Translations under genes and position numbers: made by a program
Source of the DNA: Membranihabitans maritimus
GTDB lineage: Bacteria; Bacteroidota; Bacteroidia; Chitinophagales; Saprospiraceae
Direction of reading: 5' to 3'
NCBI RefSeq assembly: GCF_021729145.1
Contig: NZ_JAJSLW010000010.1
Coordinates: 62,001-126,000 of the forward strand
DNA: 64,000 bases
Notes under the pieces: generated by a model
Seen by the model: only the letters and a program-made list of their open reading frames with translations
Databases searched by the model: none
What the model was told of the DNA's origin: nothing
Part shown: piece after piece, positions 37,250 through 46,700 of the stretch
Position numbering within the stretch: the stretch's first letter is position 1
How the letters are laid out: every line of letters begins with the position of its first letter

Positions 37250-39322
37250 ATGCGAACAAATATTTTCTTATTGTTTTTCTTTTTTACGATTAATTCGATT
37301 GCCCAGGATATTGATTTATCTATTTACCCTTATTGGAAATATTACGGAAATGTCTCCAATTCCCTGTATGAAACCATATCGGAGAGGGGATTTGAACGGT
37401 TGGATAATCGTAAAGAAGAAATACATAATTTAGAAACATTATATGACTGGAAAGTTCGGCAACTTGACGTAAAGGTTAAATTGGAGAAAATATTTGGTCC
37501 TTTTCCAGAAAAAAATCCTTTGAATCCTGTAATAACAGGTACTTTAGAGCGGAGTGACTTCACGGTAGAGAATCTGTATTTTGAGTCAATGCCGGGATAC
37601 TATGTTACTTCAGCTTTATTTTTACCCCAAGAAAGGGAGGGGAAAGTGCCTGCTATAATTTACTGCAGTGGTCACACGGAAAATGGATACAGAAGTGAGA
37701 CCTATCAGCATATTATCATGAACTACGTGAAGAAAGGGTTTGCAGTATTGGCTATTGATCCCATAGGCCAGGGAGAGCGAATTCAATATTTGGAAAATGG
37801 GAAGCCGAGATTCGGTGCTACCCATGAACATTCGTACCCAGGCTCACAGGCAATTTTAGCAGGAATTACACCGGGGAAGTATTTTATTTGGGACGGCATC
37901 CGGGCTGTGGATTACTTATTATCCCGACCGGAGATTGATGGAGAGCGTATAGGAATCACAGGAAGGTCAGGAGGGGGAACTCAATCAGCCTACATAGCGG
38001 CTATGGATGATCGGATCCTGGCATCTGCTCCGGAATGTTATATTACTACGTTTGATAAATTGTACCGCTCAATAGGTCCACAGGATGCAGAACAAAATTG
38101 GATTGGTGGAATTAGTGAAGGATTGGATATGGCAGACTTAATAGAAGTCCGTGCCCCCAAACCAACTATGATTATTGGCACTACCCGGGACTTCTTCAAT
38201 ATTCAGGGAGCTAAAGACAGTTATCTGGAGTCAAAAAGAATTTTCGAAGCTTATGGAAAGGAAAATCAATTGCAAATGGCTGTTGATGATGATGGGCATG
38301 CATCGACAAAAGCGAACAGGGAGTCTGCCTATAAATTTTTTCAAACGTATTTGTCAAATCCGGGAAGTGCTCAGGACGAGGAAACAGAACCGTTTTCGGA
38401 AGAAGAATTGTGGGTGACAAAAACCGGAAACATTTTTACCAGCCTGAAGGGGAAAAACATGCATGCATTAATTCTTGAAGATTATCTTTCTAAGAAATCT
38501 TCTTCCGTAAACAAAAAATCAATCATTAAAGAAGGGGGGAAATCAAAGTTCGTGTTTGAAGGGGAATTCGAATCTGTTTTTTCCGGGAGATATGATTTTG
38601 AAAGCTATACATTAGAAAAGTACCTGGTAGGGAAAGTGGGGAAGTACCCGGTCCCTTTGATTTGGTACAGACCAAAATCCAATACAATAGGTAAGGCGGT
38701 CATTCTCCTACGTGAAAATGGTAAAGATGATTATAAAGGAAGTACGATTCCGATGAAGTTGATCGATAAAGGTTATCATGTTTTGGTTCCTGATTTAAGT
38801 GGTATTGGAGAATTGGGTGGAGGCTTTGACGGAGGAGATGCCCGGATCGGAAATGTTCCTTTAAATGTTTGGTATGGCGGTGCTATGACTGGTTTGCTAC
38901 CTGTTGAAATACGTTCCCGTGAAATCGACATGATTATCGATTTCTTAAAGAGTCAAATGGATGATATTAGCTTGTATGGTGCGGCTGAAGGCTTTTTGGT
39001 GGGAGATCTGCTGCTTGCTTCATTTAATAATATGTTTGATGGAATTGTACTGGACGGTTCCACTCCGGCCTGGAAATCGGTATTGGAAAATGTAGAATAT
39101 AATCCAAAATATTTACTGTCTTCCTTTCCCGGATCTGTTTATGGTTATGATTTACCAGATTTAATTGAAAATAATCCCTGTCCGGATATTACAATATTAA
39201 GGGTTGGAGATTCGTCAGAGGAATCCGGTATGGGGATTGATACAGAAAACTACAGTAGAAAAGGACTTGAAAAAGCAAAAGTTACTACTTCGTTCGATGA
39301 AGGGGTGCTAAGTATATTTTAA
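37250..39322 (+). CDS. Exported two-domain alpha/beta hydrolase, acetyl-xylan-esterase-like
   Basis: Start taken at the ATG at 37250, which begins a clear signal peptide (MRTNIFLLFFFFTINSIAQ); the upstream in-frame part is not protein-like. Residues about 100-370 form an alpha/beta hydrolase with nucleophile Ser240 in GRSGGGTQ, a DPIGQGER oxyanion-type segment and a late His (DDGHAS). It closely resembles the hydrolase at 49372-50613. Residues about 430-690 look like a second copy: the place of the nucleophile reads GAAEG (about 577-581), so it lacks Ser and should be inactive. Probably removes acyl groups from glycans; the exact bond is unknown. Ends 17 bases before the convergent sigma gene. 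Confidence 0.78.
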   Translation: MRTNIFLLFFFFTINSIAQDIDLSIYPYWKYYGNVSNSLYETISERGFERLDNRKEEIHNLETLYDWKVRQLDVKVKLEKIFGPFPEKNPLNPVITGTLERSDFTVENLYFESMPGYYVTSALFLPQEREGKVPAIIYCSGHTENGYRSETYQHIIMNYVKKGFAVLAIDPIGQGERIQYLENGKPRFGATHEHSYPGSQAILAGITPGKYFIWDGIRAVDYLLSRPEIDGERIGITGRSGGGTQSAYIAAMDDRILASAPECYITTFDKLYRSIGPQDAEQNWIGGISEGLDMADLIEVRAPKPTMIIGTTRDFFNIQGAKDSYLESKRIFEAYGKENQLQMAVDDDGHASTKANRESAYKFFQTYLSNPGSAQDEETEPFSEEELWVTKTGNIFTSLKGKNMHALILEDYLSKKSSSVNKKSIIKEGGKSKFVFEGEFESVFSGRYDFESYTLEKYLVGKVGKYPVPLIWYRPKSNTIGKAVILLRENGKDDYKGSTIPMKLIDKGYHVLVPDLSGIGELGGGFDGGDARIGNVPLNVWYGGAMTGLLPVEIRSREIDMIIDFLKSQMDDISLYGAAEGFLVGDLLLASFNNMFDGIVLDGSTPAWKSVLENVEYNPKYLLSSFPGSVYGYDLPDLIENNPCPDITILRVGDSSEESGMGIDTENYSRKGLEKAKVTTSFDEGVLSIF

Positions 39323-39339
39323 TATAAAATCCCTGTGAA

Positions 39340-39912
39340 TCAGGAGCAAAGAAAAATAATGATCATCACCAAAAGTTCCTTTACCCCTCGCAGATATTTC
39401 AATGCATTACTTATGTGAGTTTCAACAGTCCTTTTGGAAATGCCCAATTGTTCAGCGATCTCTTGATTGGAGTTGTGTTCAAACCGGCTTTTATAAAATA
39501 CTTCCCTGCATCTTTCGGGAAGATTGTCAAGATAGTTTACAACTTCTTCCCTAAGTTCTTTTAATTCAATAATACTATCAGCAAACTGTTCTTGCTTAAT
39601 ATTTTCAAGTATGTCCAAATGCTTTTGTTGGATATTGTTCCTTCTCAAAGCCATCAGTGTTTTATATTTTGTCGCCTGATAAAGATATGCTGGAAGATTT
39701 CCTATACTATTGAATTTCCTTTTTTCCCACAGGTCGATAAATATTTCCTGAACCACGTCTTCACTCGCACTTTTACTCTTTAAAATTTTATAAGCATTAA
39801 TGTAAAGCTGATCCCAGTACCTTGCATATAACTCTTGCAAAGCGAGTTGATTGTTTTTTCTCAACTTTTGTAGTAGGACTTCGTCAGAAACATCAAATAA
39901 TTTCCGGATCAT
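39340..39912 (-). CDS. ECF RNA polymerase sigma factor, SusC/FecR-associated type
   Basis: A 190-residue sigma-70 family protein that directs RNA polymerase to PUL promoters when released by FecR. Region 2 is seen in YARYWDQLYINAYKILKSKS and EDVVQEIFIDLWEKR, region 4 in LPERCREVFYKSRFEH followed by the helix-turn-helix EIAEQLGISKRTVETHI. The C-terminus ends in a hydrophobic tail (ELLVMIIIFLCS). It points away from the DUF1611 gene, and the nearest FecR gene (42692) lies past dgcN/dgcA homologues. It may serve PUL2, PUL1 or both. Closely similar to the sigma factor at 62912-63487. Confidence 0.93.
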   Translation of the reverse strand: MIRKLFDVSDEVLLQKLRKNNQLALQELYARYWDQLYINAYKILKSKSASEDVVQEIFIDLWEKRKFNSIGNLPAYLYQATKYKTLMALRRNNIQQKHLDILENIKQEQFADSIIELKELREEVVNYLDNLPERCREVFYKSRFEHNSNQEIAEQLGISKRTVETHISNALKYLRGVKELLVMIIIFLCS

Positions 39913-40355
39913 AAAATAATCAGTTTAGAATGCCAGGTATCACAATTGAAAATTTGAATCTGGATAATTGTGATAATAAAGCGTAGTAAAATTCCGACGC
40001 AAGTAAATATAAAGATAAATTTCCTGAAACATAACAAAATGATAGTAATTATTTAACATGTTTCATTAGGATAATACATTTTTTATTACAAATACTTCTG
40101 ACTTTTTTGGTTGGTTTAATAGGGATGAAAAGCTTATTTAAGCATGCCAGTATGCTGGATTTCTGATTTAAAGTGCTGTTATATAGTTGTTTATTTGATT
40201 TTGGTTGGTTTCTGAAATTTATTTTTCTAATGAAATTACGTGTTTGTAGTTGTTTCGTGCAACAGCATAATAGGTCTTTTATATTAATGGATTATATCTT
40301 TCGATTCCTTTTGGTATAGCTTTAATAAATTAAAAAATAAAAACCATTGATAGTT
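39913..40355. other. Divergent regulatory region between sigma factor and DUF1611 genes
   Basis: About 440 A/T-rich bases with no gene. The part next to the sigma gene holds a perfect inverted repeat (39938-39975, listed separately). Promoters for both directions must lie here, but I cannot point to a convincing -33/-7 pair. Confidence 0.5.
39938..39975. promoter_or_regulatory. Inverted repeat TATCACAATT-N18-AATTGTGATA
   Basis: Perfect 10-base arms with an 18-base spacer, 26 bases upstream of the sigma factor start. It may be an operator for an unknown dimeric regulator or a leader hairpin of the sigma message. Confidence 0.6.
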
Positions 40356-41420
40356 ATGATTGAAAATGCGGTATTACTTACATGTGGTTTATTCAATCAC
40401 CCCAATGCTAAAACAGCACATGGGTTGATTAGAGTAAGCCAAAAGTATAATATAATCGGAGTGATTGACAACGTGTATTCCGGGCAGGATGCAGGTGAGC
40501 TTTTGGATGGAGAATATCGGAATATACCTGTTTTTCCTTCTGTAGTGGATACTGTAGAAAAATTCGGTGGAGGGATAAAATATGCAATAGTCGGTATAGC
40601 TCTTCCAGGAGGGATAATTTCGGAGGTTTTGAAGAAGGAGATAATAGAGTGCATAAAATCAGGGATGTCTATCGTTTCGGGTTTACATGACTACCTCTCT
40701 GAAATACCTGAATTGAAATCATTGGCTAAGTATTATGATGTTTCTTTAATTGATGTTAGAAAACCCAAACCAAAAGATGAGCTTACATTTTGGTCCGGAG
40801 ATATATTTGAGGTTACATGTCCGATTATCGGAGTATTGGGCACTGATTGTGCATTGGGAAAGCGGACAACCACTTCTTTGATTGTTAATGCTTTGCATGA
40901 AAAGGACGTCAAAGCGGAAATGATCTATACCGGACAAACAGGATATCTCCAAGGGTATAAGTATGGATTCATTTTGGACACCACAGTCAATGACTTTGTG
41001 TCGGGGGAGTTGGAGAAAGCGATCCTTTCATGCTATAGGGATTGCAACCCTGAAATAATCTTTATTGAAGGTCAATCGGCTCTTTGTAATCCCAGTGGAC
41101 CATGTGGTGCAGAATATTTATTATCAGCACGTGCTAAAGGGGTAGTACTTCAACATGCTCCGGCAAGAGAACATTATAAAGGACAAGATCATACAAAACA
41201 AAAAATATCCTTAAAAAGGGAAATTGCCCTGATTCGGACCTATGGTTCTGAAGTGATAGTTATTACACTAAATACGAAAGGATTGACCCGGGAAGAGGCT
41301 TTAGATCACAAGATAAATATAGAGAAGGAATTTGAAATCCCGGTTGAATTGCCAATTGAAGATGGAGTGACTGGTGTCATTGACCGTATAACTGACTATA
41401 CAAGTAATTACAACGGCTAA
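40356..41420 (+). CDS. DUF1611 family protein, DgcN-like (D-glutamate N-acetyltransferase candidate)
   Basis: I start at the ATG at 40356; the upstream TTG is unnecessary. The 354 residues have an N-terminal Rossmann-like part (about 5-130, with AIVGIALPGG) and a C-terminal P-loop part with GTDCALGKRTTT at 162-173 and the conserved IEGQSALCNPSGP segment and HAPAR. This is DUF1611. In marine bacteria and haloarchaea a DUF1611 protein, DgcN, acetylates D-glutamate, and an adjacent epimerase-type protein, DgcA, converts N-acetyl-D-glutamate to the L form (established knowledge, from memory). Here the epimerase gene follows after 15 bases, exactly that pairing. It has no signal peptide and so acts in the cytoplasm. 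Family firm; the D-glutamate role is inference. Confidence 0.75.
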   Translation: MIENAVLLTCGLFNHPNAKTAHGLIRVSQKYNIIGVIDNVYSGQDAGELLDGEYRNIPVFPSVVDTVEKFGGGIKYAIVGIALPGGIISEVLKKEIIECIKSGMSIVSGLHDYLSEIPELKSLAKYYDVSLIDVRKPKPKDELTFWSGDIFEVTCPIIGVLGTDCALGKRTTTSLIVNALHEKDVKAEMIYTGQTGYLQGYKYGFILDTTVNDFVSGELEKAILSCYRDCNPEIIFIEGQSALCNPSGPCGAEYLLSARAKGVVLQHAPAREHYKGQDHTKQKISLKREIALIRTYGSEVIVITLNTKGLTREEALDHKINIEKEFEIPVELPIEDGVTGVIDRITDYTSNYNG

Positions 41421-41435
41421 ATATATTTATACAAA

Positions 41436-42503
41436 ATGAAAATTGAGCATATAGAAATAGCAAGAAAAAATTTAAAACTAGCCCGGCCATATACTATTGC
41501 ATTTAAAGAAGTTACGAAGGTGGAAAATGGTATTGTAACTATTTTTTCGGACCAGGGAAATAAGGGATTAGGAGCTTTTAATCCCAGCCATGAAGTAGTA
41601 GGGGAAACCCTGGATGATGCATTCACTGTATTGACTAATGAACGTTTAGGGTTTTTAATTGGACGTGATATACGAGAATTACATCAACTTTGCTTTGAAA
41701 TCCAAACTAGATTTAAAGAGAGTTCTTCAGCTAGAATTGGATTAGAAATAGCGCTTTATGACTTGTTCACTCAGTTCCTGGAAGTTCCTCTGTCTTTTTA
41801 CCTGGGCCAGAAAATATATTCCAAACCAACATCGATTACTATTGGCATTAAGAATGTAGAAGAAACCATAAAGGAGGCAAGAGAATATTTAGAAAGGAAG
41901 TTTAAAATTCTAAAGATAAAATTGGGAAAAGATCTGGAAGAAGATATAGAAAGGCTGGTGAAATTGAGAGAAGTTTTTGGATATGGGATGGGAATTATAA
42001 TCGATGCAAATCAGGGGTATACGATAGCTGATCTACTCCAGTTTTACGATGGCATAAAATCTTTGGATATCCCACTTATTGAGCAACCATTACCTTCTGG
42101 CAAAGAGAATGAAATGGTAGCCCTTCCGAAAGAAATTCTAAAAAAAATAGCTGTAGATGAATCCTTACTTTCACCTGGAGATGCTGAAATGTTAGTGCAG
42201 TCAAACATTGCTTGTGGGTTTTTTAACATCAAACTCATGAAATGTGGTGGTATAAGTGAAGCGATTAAAATAGGCGATATAGCATGCAGAAATGGAGTAA
42301 GTCTTATGTGGGGGTGCAATGACGAAAGTATCATCAGTATTACTGCTGCATTGCATGTGGCGTTTGCTTGTCCCCATACGAAATATATTGACCTTGATGG
42401 GAGTTTGGATCTGGCTGAAGATGTTGTTCAGAGTGGATTTGTTTTGAAGGAGGGAGTAATGTCGTTGCCCGACCGGTATGGACTTGGGCTGATAAGAAAT
42501 TGA
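41436..42503 (+). CDS. Enolase-superfamily epimerase: DgcA-like N-acetyl-D-glutamate racemase or L-Ala-D/L-Glu epimerase
   Basis: A 355-residue member of the muconate-lactonizing group. The catalytic set is intact: Lys160-x-Lys162 (LKIKLG), metal ligands Asp190 (IDANQGY), Glu216 (IEQP) and Asp241 (VDES), and the second-face base Lys266 (NIKLMK). The Asp319-Leu-Asp321 motif near the C-terminus is the one that binds the amino group of dipeptides in the Bacillus subtilis L-Ala-D/L-Glu epimerase, and the numbering is almost the same. That favours a dipeptide substrate, whereas the DUF1611 partner favours N-acetyl-D-glutamate. Either way a glutamate-containing compound is the likely substrate. Cytoplasmic, and co-transcribed with the DUF1611 gene. 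Confidence 0.82.
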   Translation: MKIEHIEIARKNLKLARPYTIAFKEVTKVENGIVTIFSDQGNKGLGAFNPSHEVVGETLDDAFTVLTNERLGFLIGRDIRELHQLCFEIQTRFKESSSARIGLEIALYDLFTQFLEVPLSFYLGQKIYSKPTSITIGIKNVEETIKEAREYLERKFKILKIKLGKDLEEDIERLVKLREVFGYGMGIIIDANQGYTIADLLQFYDGIKSLDIPLIEQPLPSGKENEMVALPKEILKKIAVDESLLSPGDAEMLVQSNIACGFFNIKLMKCGGISEAIKIGDIACRNGVSLMWGCNDESIISITAALHVAFACPHTKYIDLDGSLDLAEDVVQSGFVLKEGVMSLPDRYGLGLIRN

Positions 42504-42691
42504 ATTCGTTAATTTTTGTATGAAAATAAGTTCTAGAATATCAAGGTGTTAAGGGGGTGTTTTAAATTTTTTTTTAAAAAATATATTAAATGGTTACGTG
42601 TTATATACCTGTTAATGCAACTATTTACTGAACGGAAAGATGAAAAGAGATTTGACCATAGGGTGGCTTTCATTAAAGAATAAATGATTTT

Positions 42692-43672
42692 ATGACAAAA
42701 GAGGATTTTTCACGTCTTATAAAAAAATATCTCGATGGGGATGCCTCACAGGATGAAATAGCCCTGATCGAAAAATTTTATAAGTATTTCCAGGATAAGG
42801 ATTCCACGTGGGATTGGGATGCTATGGAAAAAAAACAGCTTGAAAATCGGCTATTGCGTAAAATCAATAGTCGGGTGGCATTTATTCAGAAAAAAGAAAG
42901 TATTTCAAAAAGAAGATATATTATGGGTATAGCGGCAACCATTGTGGTTTTGGTTGTGGGATATTTAACAATGTATACTATTGGAGATACAGTCGACCAA
43001 CAAGTAGAAGAAGTGGTTGTTGTTGCAAACAATGGGGCAAAAAGTATATTTCTAAAGGATGGTACATATATTTTATTAAAAGAAGGATCCAAAATATTTC
43101 ATCCTTTAGACTTTAAAGATGACGTTCGGGAAGTAAGACTCGAGGGAGAGGCCTGGTTTGATGTTAAAAGGGATACTTTGCGTCCCTTCAAGGTGACAAG
43201 TAAGTCTATAATTACTACGGTCCTGGGTACTTCATTTAATATTGTTGCACATCCGGAAGATAAAAAGGTTAAAGTGGCCGTGACAAGTGGTAAGGTTCAG
43301 GTAAGTGATCAATCCAAAGCGTTGAGTATTTTGAATAAAGATGAATCTTTATCCTATGATGTCCAATCTGGTTCTTTTGATAAAGAAGATAAATTGGAAG
43401 AAGAGTTGATACAGGTATTACAACCATCAGAATACAGGATGGCTGATGTCTCTATGTCTGAGGCTACAGACTTCCTGGCAGAGCGGTACAATAGGGAAAT
43501 AGTATATGAGAACAAGAAAATAAAAGAATGTAGATTGTTTGCATCCTTTGACGAAGAAGATGAATTGGAAGATATTCTGATAATTATTTGTGGCATTAGT
43601 AATTCCAGGTACCGATCTGAAAATGGACGTATTGTGATCTCAGGAGACGGTTGTGAAAAAATTAATAATTAA
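42692..43672 (+). CDS. FecR family anti-sigma factor (PUL2)
   Basis: Same plan as the PUL1 protein: a cytoplasmic sigma-binding part (1-70, KKYLDGDASQDEIALIEKFY), one membrane helix (about 77-95), FecR domain (GTYILLKEGSKIFHP then WFDVKRDTLRPFKVTSKS) and C-terminal DUF4974 (about 245-326). The three cysteines of the last part fall at the same spacing (20 and 21 residues) as in the first FecR. No sigma gene is directly upstream; the closest is the divergent one at 39340-39912. The upstream sequence shares GATTTGACCA with that of the first fecR, at the same distance from the start. Confidence 0.92.
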   Translation: MTKEDFSRLIKKYLDGDASQDEIALIEKFYKYFQDKDSTWDWDAMEKKQLENRLLRKINSRVAFIQKKESISKRRYIMGIAATIVVLVVGYLTMYTIGDTVDQQVEEVVVVANNGAKSIFLKDGTYILLKEGSKIFHPLDFKDDVREVRLEGEAWFDVKRDTLRPFKVTSKSIITTVLGTSFNIVAHPEDKKVKVAVTSGKVQVSDQSKALSILNKDESLSYDVQSGSFDKEDKLEEELIQVLQPSEYRMADVSMSEATDFLAERYNREIVYENKKIKECRLFASFDEEDELEDILIIICGISNSRYRSENGRIVISGDGCEKINN

Positions 43673-43704
43673 ATATTGAGTGAAATGATAAAATAATAAA
43701 AAAA

Positions 43705-43747
43705 AAGCCATCTGCTTTCAGCGGGCAGGCCGATAACAAGATGGCTT
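43705..43747 (+). promoter_or_regulatory. Hairpin between fecR and susC (PUL2)
   Basis: AAGCCATCT (43705-43713) pairs with AGATGGCTT (43739-43747); the 25-base loop has some internal pairing. An A-run precedes it, so a T-run follows on the other strand. Same position and form as the hairpin at 26619-26648. Confidence 0.6.
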
Positions 43748-43765
43748 AAATGTTTCAAATAATTC

Positions 43766-43782
43766 GTACTTAAATTATTCAA
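43766..43782 (+). promoter_or_regulatory. Conserved box GTACTTAAATTAT ahead of susC (PUL2)
   Basis: Matches the PUL1 box at 26653-26668 in 12 of 13 leading bases and lies 34 bases before the susC start. Function unknown. Confidence 0.4.
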
Positions 43783-43799
43783 AAAGGAAATACAAATTT

Positions 43800-46700
43800 A
43801 TGAAAAAGTTACATTTTCAGGCAATGCCTTTGTGTTTTGTTGATGCATTACCTGGACTTAAAAAGCAATTTTGGATGAGAATTAGTTTTGTTTTCGTATC
43901 CATATTACTTTCAGGGTTACAGATCATTATGGCCAATGAAGGATTTGGTCAAAAATTGGAGGACGAGATAATAACTGTTGATGCAATGGATGAGACATTG
44001 CAAGATATCTTTCAGGATATAGAAATTCAAACCCCTTTTCGATTTGCCTATGATCCGGTTCAAGTTGCTGACTACAAGGTGTCTATAAGTGAGACCTCTA
44101 TAAAATTGGATACGGCTTTGAAGTTGATTTTAAAAGACACTCCATTAATGTTTCGGCTTATAGATGATAAAATTCTTGTGTATTCTCCCTCACAGTCAAG
44201 GGCAATAAAACCACTGGAACAACATCGAGGAATACTGTCTTTTCAAAAGGTAGGTTTGAAAAGTTATGCCCTGACTCTGACAGGTAAAGTTGTGAGCCAG
44301 TCAGGTGAACCATTGATTGGAGTAAATGTATTGGTAAAGGGCACTGATAAAGGAACGGCAACGAATTTTGAAGGGAGGTTTGAACTCAATGATGTTAATG
44401 AAAATGACGTCTTAATCATATCGTATATTGGTTACCAGACTACAGAAATACCGGTCGATGGAAGAAGCTCTATAACAATTACATTGCTGGAAGATTCCCA
44501 GACGTTAGATGAGGTTGTCGTAGTAGGTTACGGTACTCAGAAAAAAGTAAATGTTATTGGGTCAGTTACATCAGTAGGCTCGGAGGAAATTACTGCCTCG
44601 CCGGTAGGGGCTATTTCAAATGCCCTGGCGGGCCGATTACCCGGAGGGATTTTTATGCAGGAGAACGGTGAGCCCGGAAATGACCAGGCCAATATAAGAA
44701 TTAGGGGAAATGCTACTTTGGGAAATAATTCCCCACTTGTAGTGGTAGATGGGATTCCGGGAAGGGATTTGAATTCACTCAATCCTAATGATATTGAAGA
44801 TATAACGGTTTTAAAAGATGCTTCTGCTGCTATCTACGGGGCTCAAGCAGCCAACGGAGTGATCTTGGTAACCACTAAAAGAGGAAAAAAGGATGTTCCG
44901 ACAAAAGTAACGTATGGATTTTACGAAGGTGCTTTGACTCCAACAATGCTTCCGGAAATGGCTGATGCAGCTACGTATGCAACTATGATCCGTGAAAATC
45001 AATCCTATCGGGGCGTAGATGAATCAAATATGCTATTTTCAGAAGAAGATGTGGAAAAATATAGATCGGGTGAGTACCCCTGGACCCATCCGAATACAGA
45101 TTGGTTTGATGCAGCTCTTAAAGACTATAGCTCTACCCGACAGCATAATCTGTCAGTGACGGGCGGAGGGGATAAAATTAGTTACTTCGGGTCATTTGGG
45201 GCACAAAATGATAATGGATTATATACTAATTCAAATACATCATATAAGAGATATAATTTTCGAGGCAATGTAGATATTGAAGTAAATGAATACCTGGATT
45301 TAGGTCTTGATATTACCGGAATTCAAGAAAACAGGATGTACTCCGGAGTTTCGTTTTCTACAATATTTCGAACTATTAGGAGAATGTACCCTACTGACCA
45401 CGCAATTTTTCCAAATGGATTGCCGGGCCCGGATATAGAGTTTGGGGAACAACCCATGGTTATACCTTCTGAAGAGACAGGTTTTGACGATGATAAAAGG
45501 TACAGAAGCAATAATCTTTTTTCCGCAAACCTGAAAATTCCCTGGATAGAAGGATTGAGTCTTAACAGTTATTTTGCATATGATATATATTTCCAGAAAA
45601 GGAAATTGTTTCAAAAGCCCTGGACGCTTTATAGCTTAAATGAAGAAGCTTATCTGGCTGCAGGAAATACGGGAAAAGAGGATGGTTCGGAATTTTTAAT
45701 ACCAAGTCAAAAGGGGTTTTCTGAGCCCAGAGTAACTGATTATTCAACAAACTCTAATTCAAGTACTTTTAATTTCAAAATTAATTACTCAAAGACCTTA
45801 AATAATTTGCACAATTTAAGTGCTTTTGTGGCTTATGAACAGCAAGAAGGTTTTAATGAAAGCTTTAATGCCTACAGAAGGTATTTTGTATCGGATCGGC
45901 TTCCATATCTTTTTGCCGGTGGAGATGAGGAGAAAGATAATAATGGTTCTGTTGGGTTTGGGGCAAGGCAAAATTATTTTGGAAGGATAAGCTACAATTA
46001 TGATGAAACATATATGTTCCAATTTAGCCTGCGAAGGGATGGGTCTGTGAATTTTTCTGAGGAGGCTGGAAGATGGGGTAATTTCCCTTCCGTCCTGGTC
46101 GGATGGAGACCTTCCCAGCACGATTGGTGGAAAAATGGTGTTTCGTTTATAGATTACTTTAAATTGAAGGCTTCCTGGGGTCAAATGGGGAATGATCGGG
46201 TAGCGGCATTTCAATACCTGGCAAGTTATGGTTTTGCCACAGGAGGAACTTTTGGAGCAGATAAAACCTATTTTCCCGGACTTCTCCAACAAGGAGCACC
46301 CAACCCCAATATTACCTGGGAAGTAGCGAATGTTTTTAATTTTGGTTGGGAGTCCCAGTTTTTGAATTCAAAATTTTCATTTGATACTGATTTCTTTTAC
46401 GAAAGAAGAAATAATATTTTGGTCCAGAGGAACGTGTCTGTCCCTCAATTTGTGGGTATTACCCTGCCGGATGAGAACTTTGGTATAGTTGAAAACTATG
46501 GGTTTGAACTTCTTCTTGGCTTTAATGACTCTAAAGGGGACTTTGGATACGGTTTTTCCGGAAACCTGGCATTTGCAAGAAATCGTATTATTGAATCAGA
46601 TGAACCGGAACGACCGGTTCCCTGGCAGGTTCGAACGGGAAAGCCCCAGGGTGCATTGTTGTTGTACAAGTCATTAGGCATCTTCAGGGATGAAGAACAT

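Noticed and set aside
45816-46292. 158-codon minus-strand frame within the second SusC gene
   Set aside because: A shadow of the SusC barrel coding sequence without independent support.
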